DNA of 64,000 nt, taken from contig NZ_KE384548.1 of assembly GCF_000426625.1 (NCBI RefSeq), positions 434,001-498,000 of the forward strand, given 5' to 3'. The notes beneath the pieces are model-generated. The model was not told the DNA's origin, did not search any database, and worked only from the letters and a program-made list of their open reading frames with translations. Below are positions 51,427 through 60,410 of this stretch, one piece after another. The translations under genes and the position numbers were made by a program. The DNA comes from Psychrilyobacter atlanticus DSM 19335. Lineage in GTDB: Bacteria; Fusobacteriota; Fusobacteriia; Fusobacteriales; Fusobacteriaceae. Each line of letters starts with the position of its first letter. Position 1 is the stretch's first letter.

Positions 51427-52557
51427 TTATATAGCTCTTGAATATTCTTGTTTTTCTGTACCAATTTTAGATAAAACAAGTTGCCAAGTATTTAATTTTC
51501 TTGATCTAAATGCTCCAGCACAAGATAATAGGTAATATTTCCACATCCTATAAAACTTATCACCATATTTTTCTTCTAAGTTTTTCCAAGAATTTTCAAA
51601 ATTTTCATACCATTTTACTAGAGTTTTATCGTAGTCTGGACCAATATTATGGAAGTCTTCTATATTGAAAATATTCTCCATAGAACTACCTAATTGAGCT
51701 ACAGAAGGGATAACACCATTTGGGAAAATATATTTTCTAATCCAAGGGTCACAACTTTTAACAGTTTCAACTCCTCCTATTGTATGAAGTAAGAATAATC
51801 CATCATCTTTTAAGAAGCTAGTTGAACATTCAAAAAATTCTTTATAGTTTAGTGGTCCTACATGCTCTATCATTCCAATTGATACAACTCTATCGTATTT
51901 TTCTGTAGGAACATATTCTCTATAGTCTGTTAACACAAAATTAACATCTAATCCTTTACATTTCTCAATTCCTAACTTAACTTGTTCTTTTGATAAAGTT
52001 AAACCATCACAAACAACTCCATAGTGCTCAGCTGCATATTTCATAAATGAACCCCATCCACAACCAATATCTAATACTCTCATTCCTTTTTTTAGCCCCA
52101 TTTTTTTACAAACAAGGTCTAATTTTTGTTCTTGAGCTACATCTAAAGAATCACTATCTTTAAAGTAAGCACATGTATAAGTCATATATTTATCTAACAT
52201 AGGTTCAAAGATGTCATTTCCAATATCATAATGAAAAGGGACGTCTTTTTTTGTCCTTAATATACTTTGTGGATTTATTAAAGTTTTAAGTTTTTCTTTT
52301 CCTAATAATAATTTTTCTTTTCCTGTTATTTTCTTATCTAAATCTGCTTTTAAAACTCTATTTATCATTTCATCTAGTTGATTACAATCCCAAAGATGAT
52401 CCATATATCCTTCTCCAAATCCAAGTGATCCAGATTCTAATATTTTAGTGAAAACTGTTTCATCATTTATTTTTATATCCCATGGTCTATCACCATTTAA
52501 TTTAATGTCTGCTTTATATAATAATTCCTCAAATAATTTATATTTTGGACTCTTCAT
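51427..52557 (-). CDS. cfa: Cyclopropane-fatty-acyl-phospholipid synthase
   Basis: 376 residues, AGGAGGA ahead. The SAM-binding motif VLDIGCGWGSFMKYAAEHYG, VSIGMIEHVG and the C-terminal WQLVLSKIG region are typical of Cfa. It adds a methylene bridge from S-adenosylmethionine to unsaturated phospholipid acyl chains at the membrane, hardening it in stress or stationary phase. It lies directly upstream of asrABC on the same strand. Confidence 0.92.
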   Translation of the reverse strand: MKSPKYKLFEELLYKADIKLNGDRPWDIKINDETVFTKILESGSLGFGEGYMDHLWDCNQLDEMINRVLKADLDKKITGKEKLLLGKEKLKTLINPQSILRTKKDVPFHYDIGNDIFEPMLDKYMTYTCAYFKDSDSLDVAQEQKLDLVCKKMGLKKGMRVLDIGCGWGSFMKYAAEHYGVVCDGLTLSKEQVKLGIEKCKGLDVNFVLTDYREYVPTEKYDRVVSIGMIEHVGPLNYKEFFECSTSFLKDDGLFLLHTIGGVETVKSCDPWIRKYIFPNGVIPSVAQLGSSMENIFNIEDFHNIGPDYDKTLVKWYENFENSWKNLEEKYGDKFYRMWKYYLLSCAGAFRSRKLNTWQLVLSKIGTEKQEYSRAI

Positions 52558-52886
52558 ATTTATTCCTCCTTAAGTTTTATATGAAATAATTATATGTTAT
52601 TTAAGTCTTTTTTAAAAATATAACTTTCTGATCATAACGATAGGTTTTTAGCTATAAATTGCTTATTAGTATTACAAAAATGTTATGTTGACACAAACTA
52701 AATATTACGCTATTATAATATGTGTTGATGTAATGAAGGTCGAAAAAAATTACGATATGATCCTTTTATATTGGTTACTACTAACTATCTTTCATTAAGC
52801 TAGATAGAGGGAATCCCTTTAATAATAAGGTTTTATACAAAAAAATATCGTAATACGGATAACAACAATTTGAAGTATAATATTAA
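52558..52886. other. Promoter region of the cfa-asr genes
   Basis: About 330 bp. It includes TTGACA...TATAAT-like elements on the plus strand (about 52689-52716) and a half-site-like GATCATAACGATAGG similar to the palindrome at 57607. No gene is seen. Confidence 0.35.
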
Positions 52887-53288
52887 GAAAAAAAAGACTT
52901 CATAGAAGAGCTTTCTTTGATAGGACTTCATGAGCCTAATAGTTTTTGTATGGATATAGTCATATCTACTTAAAATGAAGGAGAAGAGTGGTTAGAGGCA
53001 GTCCTAGAGCATCTGAGAGGGAATATAGACTTCGCTGTGGATTATATTAGTAACAATATTCCTAAAATAAAAGTAGAGAAGCCTGAAGCTACTTATTTAC
53101 TTTGGCTTAATTTAAACGAATATGAACTTAATGAAAATAAATTAAAAGAAAAGTTAGTAGAAGAAGGTGGGTTAGGCCTTACAATGGGTGGAGCTTTTAT
53201 GGGTGATGGATTCGTAAGAATGAATATAGCTTGTCCTAGATATATGTTAGAGGATGGATTAGAAAGGCTTAAAAAAGCTTTTGGATAA
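52887..53288 (+). pseudogene. C-terminal remnant of MalY/PatB cystathionine beta-lyase
   Basis: An open frame tail reading LIGLHEPNSFCMDIVIST, in-frame TAA (52971), NEGEEWLEAVLEHLRGNIDF, then KPEATYLLWLNLNEYELNEN and DGFVRMNIACPRYMLEDGLE. This is the last third of MalY-type PLP enzymes (C-S lyases). The stop replaces the Tyr of the AYNEGEEW motif, and the N-terminal two thirds, including the PLP lysine, are gone. A start at 53037 would give only 83 residues without an active site. It is debris next to sulfur genes. Confidence 0.8.
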
Positions 53289-53315
53289 AGATGAGTAGTA
53301 GTACGTATTAAATTG

Positions 53316-53350
53316 AAAATATCCCACTTTACTTAAAGTGGGATATTTTT
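53316..53350. terminator. Intrinsic terminator
   Basis: AAAATATCCCACTTT and AAAGTGGGATATTTTT with a 4-nt loop. Confidence 0.9.
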
Positions 53351-53556
53351 TATATTCTAAATTTTTTATTTACTATCTAAAATATATTTTACTATTTTGA
53401 CAGTAACTATGAAAATTATAATCCCTGAAATAACTAACACACTTCTACCTAAACTAATTAAAATAGAAGCATTGTAAACCTTTTAACGGCTCCTATGGAT
53501 ATATTAAATAAGTTTTTATTCTATTTATAGATTTGTTTAATGGATAAATTTTATTT

Positions 53557-54030
53557 TCACTTTTCTTCTAAGTATTTAGGAGTTCTTATTCCAAAAATAA
53601 GCTTCATATTAGTCAAAATTTCAACCATCTCATTTCTATATGTTTCATATTGAAAAATCTCTTTTTCATTGAAATTTTTTATAGTATTATCATAAATTTT
53701 TTCTACGCCTTCTTTTACTACCATTTCACCTAATTTTGTTAAATATAATGGTTTTTTTAAAAGTCCACCTGTCATCTCTGACTTCTTTTCTAGATACCCC
53801 ATTTTTTCTAATTTACTTACTATCTGATTAATTCTAGATTTAGTTAATGTTGTAAACTTTAAAAAATTATACTGTATTTCTCCTGGATTTTTTTCTAAAT
53901 AACGTAACAAGTAATACTCATTTTGATTTACATTATAATTTTCTACTACATTACATAATAGTTCTTTTCCAGCCATTGAAAGAATATTTGCTACTGTCAA
54001 AACATCTATAATGATTTCTTTATTTTCCAA
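53557..54030 (-). CDS. MarR-family transcriptional regulator
   Basis: 157 residues from TTG, with GAGGTGA 6 nt ahead. Winged helix with EYYLLRYLEKNPGEIQYNFL, KFTTLTKSRINQIVSKLEKM and GYLEKKSEMTGGLLKKPLYL. It is 110 nt downstream of the ArsB/NhaD permease gene on the same strand, so it may belong to the transporter operon and bind the 22-bp palindrome at 57607. Ligand unknown. Confidence 0.8.
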   Translation of the reverse strand: MENKEIIIDVLTVANILSMAGKELLCNVVENYNVNQNEYYLLRYLEKNPGEIQYNFLKFTTLTKSRINQIVSKLEKMGYLEKKSEMTGGLLKKPLYLTKLGEMVVKEGVEKIYDNTIKNFNEKEIFQYETYRNEMVEILTNMKLIFGIRTPKYLEEK

Positions 54031-54140
54031 TTGTAATCACCTCATTTTTTTTTATATAAAAAGCTTAATTGCTTTAAAATTTTTTATTAATAGTATGTAC
54101 ATAAAAAAAAGATTTTTAGGGATCTTTTTTTCAACAATTT

Positions 54141-55415
54141 TTAAAAGTATCTAACAAGTAGATAAACATTAGCTATAACTAAAGTTTGAATAGCTATAAC
54201 GACTCCAAATTTCAAGAATTTACCGAAGCTTATCTTACATCCTGCTTTATTAGCTGAGTTTATAGCTACTACATTGGTTGCTGATGCTAAGATAGTGATG
54301 TTTCCTCCCAAAAGAGATCCCATAGATAGTGCCCACCAAAGTGACATAGTATTTTCTCCTACAAAAGTAGGTAACATGAAATGAATGATCTTAGAAACCA
54401 TAGCTGCATTGGCTACATTTCCTATAACAGATGTAAACAAGGCTGAAATCCAAAGTATCATGGTAGCAGCATAGTGTAAATGACCATCAGCTAATTCTAA
54501 AACTTTATCTCCTACAAGGTCTACAACTCCTGTAGCTTCTATCCCTTGAATTAACATAAATAATCCCATAAAGAAGAATAGTGTATCCCATTCTACATGT
54601 TTGAAAACTTCTACAGGTTCACTTTTCGTGATTAAGATTAATGCTATTGCACCAGTAAGAGCCATTATTGCTAAACCTTTGTCGATAAAGTTATTCATTA
54701 AAAATCCAAAGATAACAAGAGCAAATATAGTTGCTGATTCTCTTAATAATTTAATATCTTTTAATGATCTAGAAGCATCTAGTTCCATTACTCTAGCTTT
54801 TAGATCTCTTGATACTTTCATCTTTCGACCATACATAAAATAAACAGTGATAATAAGTACTACCAATGAAATAATAGCAACTGGAGCTGTGTTAGCTAAG
54901 AAAGCATTAAAACCAATCTTACCTTCTACTCCTATGATAAGTTGAGTAGGATCACCGATTAGTGTAGCTAATCCTCCTATATTTGCTGACATTATGAGGG
55001 TCATAATATATACAAATGGATCTATTTTTAGCTGGTTTGCTAATAAGATAGATACTGGAGCCATTAATAAGATAGTAGTTACATTATCTAAAAACGCTGA
55101 ACATAAAGCTGTAATTACTGCAAGAAGGATAAGTAATAGAAAAGGTTCTCCCTTTACTAACTGTGCTACCTTTATTGCTAAGTATTGAAATACTCCTGTT
55201 TCTGAGATGAAATGAACTATTATCATCATCCCTACAAGTAAGAGAATTATCTCTAGTCTTGAACCGATAGCATTAAGTGCTTGGTGTTCGTTTATAATTC
55301 CTACAAGGGCCATAGAAAGACCACCTAAAAGAGTAGCTATTGGACCTGGAACTTTCTCTGTTATTATTAAATAAAATGTCGCTATAAATATAATTAAACC
55401 TATTATTAACTGCAT
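54141..55415 (-). CDS. ArsB/NhaD-family anion permease
   Basis: 424 residues, AGGAGG ahead. About 11-12 helices and family motifs SAFLDNVTTILLMAPVSI, SANIGGLATLIGDPTQLIIG and SALFTSVIGNVANAAMVSKI. This ion-transporter superfamily covers arsenite, sodium/proton and dicarboxylate carriers, so substrate remains open. It lies 20 nt after the PTS-IIA/CBS gene, a pairing seen in other bacteria where the IIA/CBS protein likely controls the permease. Confidence 0.85.
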   Translation of the reverse strand: MQLIIGLIIFIATFYLIITEKVPGPIATLLGGLSMALVGIINEHQALNAIGSRLEIILLLVGMMIIVHFISETGVFQYLAIKVAQLVKGEPFLLLILLAVITALCSAFLDNVTTILLMAPVSILLANQLKIDPFVYIMTLIMSANIGGLATLIGDPTQLIIGVEGKIGFNAFLANTAPVAIISLVVLIITVYFMYGRKMKVSRDLKARVMELDASRSLKDIKLLRESATIFALVIFGFLMNNFIDKGLAIMALTGAIALILITKSEPVEVFKHVEWDTLFFFMGLFMLIQGIEATGVVDLVGDKVLELADGHLHYAATMILWISALFTSVIGNVANAAMVSKIIHFMLPTFVGENTMSLWWALSMGSLLGGNITILASATNVVAINSANKAGCKISFGKFLKFGVVIAIQTLVIANVYLLVRYF

Positions 55416-55434
55416 CTTTACTTTCCTCCTAAAC

Positions 55435-56358
55435 TTATATGTGTAAAACTTTTTTGATTATATGTGATCTTAATATTGTTCCGTAATATTTACCATTTTC
55501 AACTACATATATTCTGGTAAAGCCTTTATTTTCCATAAGGAAACATATTTCCATTATAGGCGTTTTTCTGTCTACAATTGTTGTTGTTTTCCTATAAATA
55601 TCTTTAATTCTAGTTATCTTTTCATTCTTTAAGTATTCCTCAAAAGGTTCTCCTACAGTTAAGAAATCTAAATCATCCATCACCAAAGTATACTTAGGCA
55701 TTCCAAATAAGATTAACTCTCTTTCTGTCATTTCTCCTAAAAAAGTTCCATCAGTATCTACAACTGGAAATCCTGATTTTTCTTCTCTGATAAGTCTTCT
55801 TGCGATATTATCTAAGGTATCGTTAGGGCTCACAGGTTTTATTGTAGGATCCATAACATCTTCAGCGATGATCTTATTTTCAATCTTTACATCGATATGA
55901 CTTAATAGATCATATACCTCAGATCCTGTCTTAGCATTTTTCAATTTTTCTAAGAGAACTTTGTCCTTAACAGCTATTTTAGTGATAGAAGACATGATCT
56001 TTAAGATAACTTTACTTTTTAGAGTTTCGGCTGTAATCATAAAGAAGATCTTAACCTGATCTTTATTTCTCATATCTGCCATCTCGCATTCAATAGGTTC
56101 CTTCACGATACCTATTGAGATGAGGATATCGTCATATCCATCCACTCTGGCATGAGGGATAGCAATACTACTTCCCATTGCAGTAGAGACCTCGGCTTCC
56201 CTGGCAAAAATAGATTTTCTTATGAGATCCACAGATTCATTGAATATTTCGTCATTTTTAGCAGTGTTATTGATCATTTGACCGATGATATCTTCCTTGG
56301 AACATCCCTCTAAATTTAAGTAGATACACTTAGGATTTAGATAACTTGATAATTTCAT
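55435..56358 (-). CDS. PTS IIA-like and CBS-domain regulatory protein
   Basis: 307 residues from ATG 56358, 5 nt after TGGAGG; a TTG at 56370 would overlap that site. Residues about 5-150 are a fructose/nitrogen-type PTS IIA domain with the phosphorylatable His in IAIPHARVDG. Residues about 170-305 are a CBS pair (AEDVMDPTIKPVSPNDTLDN; RKTTTIVDRKTPIMEICFLM) that may bind adenine nucleotides. No EIIB/EIIC is encoded beside it, so it is a regulator rather than a sugar transporter, likely coupling energy state to the adjoining permeases. Confidence 0.85.
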   Translation of the reverse strand: MKLSSYLNPKCIYLNLEGCSKEDIIGQMINNTAKNDEIFNESVDLIRKSIFAREAEVSTAMGSSIAIPHARVDGYDDILISIGIVKEPIECEMADMRNKDQVKIFFMITAETLKSKVILKIMSSITKIAVKDKVLLEKLKNAKTGSEVYDLLSHIDVKIENKIIAEDVMDPTIKPVSPNDTLDNIARRLIREEKSGFPVVDTDGTFLGEMTERELILFGMPKYTLVMDDLDFLTVGEPFEEYLKNEKITRIKDIYRKTTTIVDRKTPIMEICFLMENKGFTRIYVVENGKYYGTILRSHIIKKVLHI

Positions 56359-56462
56359 ATTAACCTCCAAATATATTTCTTTTCAAATATATAATTTTTT
56401 TTATATTTTAAATAAGTTTTAATAAGCTTATAAATAACTACTGTTTATTTGATCTCATATCT

Positions 56463-57527
56463 TTAGAATGATAATCCATACATAAGCTCTATTAATGCAA
56501 CGGCTGCAACTACTTGTACAACTCCAATGATTAATCCATATGTTAGAGCTTTAGGTCCTTGACTAAATAAAGTACTAAATTTAACTCTCATTCCTATTCC
56601 TGCAAGTGCTATGATCTCAAATTTAGAACTTATAGAATGGAATATGTTTGAAAGATCTCCATTGAATACTCCTAAAGTTTTTAGCGTTGTAAAAATAAAA
56701 AATCCAGTGATATACCAAGGTATGTTTAATTTTTTAAATCCTCTTTTTTTAGTTTCTTCTAAAGTAGTTTCATTTACTTCAACTTCTACTTCAATTTCTA
56801 CTTCTTTCTCAATCTTAGCTAACTTACTATCTTTTGCAACTTTTTTACCTAAATAACTTACTAATACTACTATGAAGATAATTCTTATTATCTTAAAGAT
56901 TGTAGCTAACTGTAATACTTCATTATTAACTAATTGACCTGCACCAATAACTTGACCTACCGATTGAAGAATACCTCCTATAAGAGCAGAAGTCATAACT
57001 GTGTCTCCATGAAATATTACTCTAGAGGTAAATGGAAGTAAAAACATTAATACCGTTCCAACTAAGTTTACTATTGTAATAGATATTCCAAGATCATTTT
57101 GTTCAGGTTTAACAACTGGAGAAACTGCTCCGATTGCCGATGATCCACATACTGCGTTTCCACTACCCATTAGGTATGTAAATTTCTTCTTAAATTTCAT
57201 TTTTTTTCCAATCCATATAGAAGCTGCTACAGTTATCATCATCTGAATGATAATAAAACTCACACCTTTAACTCCAACACTGAAAACACTATAGATATTT
57301 AATGTTCCTCCTAAAAGAACTATAGAATAAGATAATAGGTTTGATTCTGAAAAAACAGATCCAGCAGCAAATTTATCACTTTTAACTAACGTGTTTCCAA
57401 GAATAATTCCAAGTATAATTGCAAAACTGGCTCCTCCTAATTTAGGAAATATACCACCTAAAACTGTTCCAATATATGCAATAACAGAACAAACAATAAA
57501 TCCCGGTATAATTTTTTTAATATTCAT
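56463..57527 (-). CDS. YeiH/UPF0324-family putative sulfate or sulfite exporter
   Basis: 354 residues, AGGAGTG ahead. About ten helices, the family block SGNAVCGSSAIGAVSPVVKP and SIVLLGGTLNIYSV at the expected places, and an acidic insertion (EKEVEIEVEVEVNETTLEE). This family is annotated as a sulfate exporter. First gene of the operon with IIA/CBS, ArsB/NhaD and MarR. Near asrABC it could export or import sulfur oxyanions; direction and substrate are not established. Confidence 0.8.
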   Translation of the reverse strand: MNIKKIIPGFIVCSVIAYIGTVLGGIFPKLGGASFAIILGIILGNTLVKSDKFAAGSVFSESNLLSYSIVLLGGTLNIYSVFSVGVKGVSFIIIQMMITVAASIWIGKKMKFKKKFTYLMGSGNAVCGSSAIGAVSPVVKPEQNDLGISITIVNLVGTVLMFLLPFTSRVIFHGDTVMTSALIGGILQSVGQVIGAGQLVNNEVLQLATIFKIIRIIFIVVLVSYLGKKVAKDSKLAKIEKEVEIEVEVEVNETTLEETKKRGFKKLNIPWYITGFFIFTTLKTLGVFNGDLSNIFHSISSKFEIIALAGIGMRVKFSTLFSQGPKALTYGLIIGVVQVVAAVALIELMYGLSF

Positions 57528-57606
57528 AATCTTTCACTCCTTTTATTAATATAGCTTTATTTTAAGCTGATTTTAATGATAAGTAAAATACTAATAATTG
57601 ATCTTT

Positions 57607-57628
57607 ATCATAGGTTATAACCTATGAT
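57607..57628. promoter_or_regulatory. 22-bp perfect palindrome, candidate operator
   Basis: ATCATAGGTTA joined to its exact reverse complement, with no spacer, 80 nt upstream of the YeiH-type gene's ATG. Size and symmetry suit a dimeric winged-helix repressor such as the operon's own MarR protein. Confidence 0.6.
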
Positions 57629-57855
57629 TGTAAAAAAAATAAACATAATTAGGATAAAAGTACAGACGCTTCGTAAGTTCTCATAGTGATTATTTGACTA
57701 ACAAAATCACAAAGGTATCTTCTCCTATGAGACTAAAAGAGGTAGTGTTTATTTTAAATCTGGAAGAGATTGGAAGAAGGTAGCCACCGGATCTATTGTC
57801 TACGGCTATATAATTTATGAATTATTCTAAGAAAAATAAAAATTGAGGTGATTAT

Positions 57856-58012
57856 AATGGAATATATAGCAAATTTAAGAGTGGATCTAAAAGAAATAAA
57901 AATAATCAGGGCATTGATAGAGGTTGAGATAAATAATTAGTTTTTAAAACAATTATTAAAGAAAATACAACTTGGAGAGATCAATATTTTAGAAGACTCA
58001 TTAGAAATTTGA
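57856..58012 (+). pseudogene. Decayed small gene
   Basis: GAGGTGA and an ATG start a frame reading MEYIANLRVDLKEIK. After an A6 run the coding look moves to the next frame (IIRALIEVEINN, stop, FLKQLLKKIQLGEINILEDS). One frameshift and one in-frame TAG separate the pieces. Family not recognised. Confidence 0.35.
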
Positions 58013-58023
58013 TATTTTGATAA

Positions 58024-58064
58024 AAAAAGGAAGTAGTAACCTTTTTAGTTAATACTTCCTTTTT
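58024..58064 (+). terminator. Intrinsic terminator
   Basis: AAAAAGGAAGTA and TACTTCCTTTTT with a 17-nt loop, directly after the decayed gene, which supports its having been transcribed. Confidence 0.8.
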
Positions 58065-58167
58065 ATTTCTTTAATTATCAGAAAAATGATTTTGTAACAT
58101 TTTATTCTGTTGTGTTTATTTATATTATTGAAGTTATTTTAAACTTTTGTAATACTTCAAAAGTAAT

Positions 58168-58473
58168 TTAATAATAACCACTTTTTACCCATTTTTTATT
58201 TTCATCATTAGCATTATAGAATGATAATAATTCTCTGTGAGCATTAATGTAGGCCTCTTTTTTAGAATTAGCTATACATAAAGAGCTCACATAAGGTGCT
58301 GCTTGTTCACTACCCTGATAGTGATGAGAACATGAATGATGATATCTTCCATATTCATCTTTTTCAATTTTCACCCCTATTCTTTGAGTATCAATATATA
58401 CAATAAACTCTTCAATAAATTTATAACTTTGTACAGTTTCTTTGTCACTAAATATTTCTAAAAATTCTTTCAT
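58168..58473 (-). CDS. Small hypothetical protein
   Basis: 101 residues, AAGGGGGAAG ahead. A His/Tyr/Cys-rich centre (RYHHSCSHHYQGSEQAAPYV) and an acidic N-terminus. The C-terminal part (AYINAHRELLSFYNANDENK) looks helical. The 47-residue gene just upstream is probably in the same operon. No family recognised; the His cluster might bind metal. Confidence 0.6.
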   Translation of the reverse strand: MKEFLEIFSDKETVQSYKFIEEFIVYIDTQRIGVKIEKDEYGRYHHSCSHHYQGSEQAAPYVSSLCIANSKKEAYINAHRELLSFYNANDENKKWVKSGYY

Positions 58474-58488
58474 TACTTCCCCCTTTCC

Positions 58489-58632
58489 TTATTTTTTAAT
58501 AAATCCATTTTTTTCCAATAATTCATAAAGATTTTTATGCGTCATATGATTAATATTTCCTAATAGACATTCTTTTTCTATAAATTCTTTGACTTCAGAA
58601 CAATAAAAAAACTCCCAATCACTTTTAGACAT
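58489..58632 (-). CDS. Small hypothetical protein
   Basis: 47 residues: MSKSDWEFFYCSEVKEFIEK then ECLLGNINHMTHKNLYELLE. AAGGAGAT stands about 7 nt before the ATG. It ends 15 nt before the 101-residue gene. No family recognised. Confidence 0.55.
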   Translation of the reverse strand: MSKSDWEFFYCSEVKEFIEKECLLGNINHMTHKNLYELLEKNGFIKK

Positions 58633-58758
58633 TTTTATATCTCCTTTTATATATATTTTTGCAATAATAAGAGTTTAGCTTAAGTTTTAGTTTATTCAAA
58701 ATTTAGTTTTTTTTAATTTTTATAAGGTGTAATTAAAAGAGAGTTTCGGAGCTTCTAA

Positions 58759-59142
58759 GGAGCATTTATTAATTCAATAATTCATGCTAACTTTGAGGTA
58801 GAACAGCCAATTAAAGTAATTAAATATCCTAATTACTTTCAATTTGAAAATCTGGGGACCTTGATAATTTCCAAGGGAGACTTTTTCGAAGGAGAACATT
58901 CTGATCTAAGAAATCATATTATTCAAGAAATTTTTAGATACTTAAATTTATGCGAAAGAGATGGCAACGTGATTCCTAAGATCTTAAAAACTGTAAAAGA
59001 TTATTCATATAAGCATCCAGACATTAAGGAAGATAAAGATCCATTAAGGATAATACTTGAAAATTTAAATTACTATAAGTTAAAAGGTTATATATATTCG
59101 ACTAAAAAAGAATGTGGAGATAGTTTCTCTGAAAAAATATAG
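58759..59142 (+). pseudogene. Internal fragment of an AlbA/HATPase-type protein
   Basis: AFINSIIHANFEVEQPIKVI and NLGTLIISKGDFFEGEHSDL correspond to the GHKL ATPase region of the family also seen at 1639-3054 (REALINAIVHRDY, PG-L), here of a different subfamily with HADF. It begins after an in-frame stop, both ends are missing, and no ribosome-binding site precedes it. Confidence 0.65.
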
Positions 59143-59312
59143 ATATTATAGAGCGGTGGGAATCAATTTTATTTGACGAGGAGTTGGTCGGTTATTACTT
59201 TGCAGAGATCATTGATTTTCAGAGGATACCTCATATTTTTAGAGATTATTTTGATTATGAGACCTATGAAATATTAGAGAGTCTATCTTATTTCATAGAG
59301 ATAGCCCCATAG
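59142..59312 (+). pseudogene. Small C-terminal fragment, possibly ArdA-like
   Basis: DIIERWESILFDEELVGYYF then YFDYETYEILESLSYFIEIA. The acidic composition and the YFDYE block recall the end of ArdA antirestriction proteins (YIDYEAMARDL). No start codon or ribosome-binding site. Assignment is tentative. Confidence 0.3.
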
Positions 59313-59328
59313 GGGGCTATTTTTTAGT
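59300..59328. terminator. Short terminator
   Basis: ATAGCCCC and GGGGCTAT arms with a 4-nt loop and T run, at the converging ends of the fragment and the HD hydrolase gene. Confidence 0.75.
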
Positions 59329-59904
59329 TTTTATTATTCCCCTTGCTCTGTATTTTTCAAGCTCAGGAAGTATATATTTTTCAAATAATTCAGGTACATA
59401 AAGTTTTAAAAAATTTACTCTACCTAAAACTTGATCCATAGTTGCTTCAAATTTTTTCCAAGTGTGCCCATCAGAAGTCAAGTTTTGCATAAACCCTTGG
59501 TATCTATCACAGACATTAGCATATTTTGCTTCACTTGTTTCGCAATCTTCAAATTCTAACCATAGATCTAAAAATTCTTTTCTTTGATCTTCCGGTAAAA
59601 TAGAAAATAATTGTTTTGCTGCTTGAGTTTCTTCTTTTCTCTTATCTGGTCTTTCTACACCATAAACAGGAGTATCTCCAGCATATATTTCTATTAAATC
59701 ATGGATTAATATCATTTTTAGTGATTTTTCTAAATCTACTTTTTCTATAAAATATTCTTTCAATGTTAGAGCTACCATAGCCATATGCCAACTATGCTCT
59801 GCATCATTCTCTCTTCTTTTATTAAGAGCTAGAGATTCTCTAAAAATATCTTTTACCTTGTCAATTTCATGTAAAAAATCCATTTGCTGTTTTATTCGCT
59901 TCAT
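59317..59904 (-). CDS. HD-domain hydrolase (YfbR/HDDC2-like 5'-nucleotidase)
   Basis: 195 residues, AGGAGGA ahead. HD motifs: ENDAEHSWHMAMVA (His), ILIHDLIEIYAGDT (HD and following Glu/Asp) and CDRYQGFMQN (late Asp). Length and LHEIDKVKDIFRESLAL match the HDDC2/YfbR group, which removes phosphate from deoxynucleoside monophosphates. Monocistronic. Exact substrate inferred. Confidence 0.8.
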   Translation of the reverse strand: MKRIKQQMDFLHEIDKVKDIFRESLALNKRRENDAEHSWHMAMVALTLKEYFIEKVDLEKSLKMILIHDLIEIYAGDTPVYGVERPDKRKEETQAAKQLFSILPEDQRKEFLDLWLEFEDCETSEAKYANVCDRYQGFMQNLTSDGHTWKKFEATMDQVLGRVNFLKLYVPELFEKYILPELEKYRARGIIKTKK

Positions 59905-60230
59905 TTATATTCCTCCTATATCTTTATTTTTCTTATTGTACCACATATAGTCTACATATTTTCATTAAGTAGTATCAATTGACTATCCCCCTCTAAAGCG
60001 GTAGCGTTCGAAGAGGATACTCATATGGGGGATTAAGCTCGTTCGCTCTCCCTCGGAGTATGGCAGAGATAAATAGTCTCAGACCCCTCTTTAAAAGAAA
60101 ATCTTAAATTGTAATGAAATTTTAATATTATAATGAAATATTCAACATTAAAATGAATTAATTTGGAGTTTAATCTCAAACTTGATACAATTAGTTCAGT
60201 ATATTTTAAATTAAAAACTAAATAATTATG
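59905..60230. other. Intergenic stretch before the first riboswitch
   Basis: A GC-richer patch (about 59985-60090) holds short inverted segments (CCCCCTCTAAAGCGG, ATGGGGGATTAAGC) but no RNA gene I can name. The remainder is AT-rich, with likely promoter elements (TTGATACAATTAGTTCAGTA...) for the riboswitch transcript. Confidence 0.4.
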
Positions 60231-60312
60231 AAAAAGGCAAAACAGAAGAAATTCTGTGACGCAAAACTAGAGGGTCTACGTTTATATTAGATATGACAGC
60301 CAGTTACCAAAA
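60231..60312 (+). ncRNA. c-di-GMP-I (GEMM) riboswitch 1
   Basis: Shows the GEMM-I core in order: GGCAAA, a hairpin (ACAGAAGAAATTCTGT), GACGCAAAACTAGAGGGTCT, a second hairpin (TCTATATTAGATAT type) and CAGCCAGTTACC that closes on GGCAAA. It is followed at once by a terminator hairpin and the HD-GYP gene, so cyclic di-GMP should control expression of an enzyme that degrades it. Confidence 0.9.
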
Positions 60313-60319
60313 CTTTTTT

Positions 60320-60360
60320 CGAGAGTCACTATCTGTAGAATGCAGTGTAGTCTCTTTTTT
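60320..60360 (+). terminator. Riboswitch expression platform (terminator)
   Basis: GAGA-CACT and AGTG-TCTC arms with a T6 run between the aptamer and the HD-GYP ribosome-binding site. Whether ligand favours or blocks it is not clear from sequence. Confidence 0.65.
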
Positions 60361-60410
60361 ATTTGATTTTTATTTGATATAAAATTATTTTAATAAATTA
60401 AGGAGGTTTT

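Noticed and set aside
59985-60090. Possible structured RNA in a GC-richer patch
   Set aside because: Short inverted segments do not form a recognisable tRNA, SRP, tmRNA or 6S fold, and I cannot fold it here.
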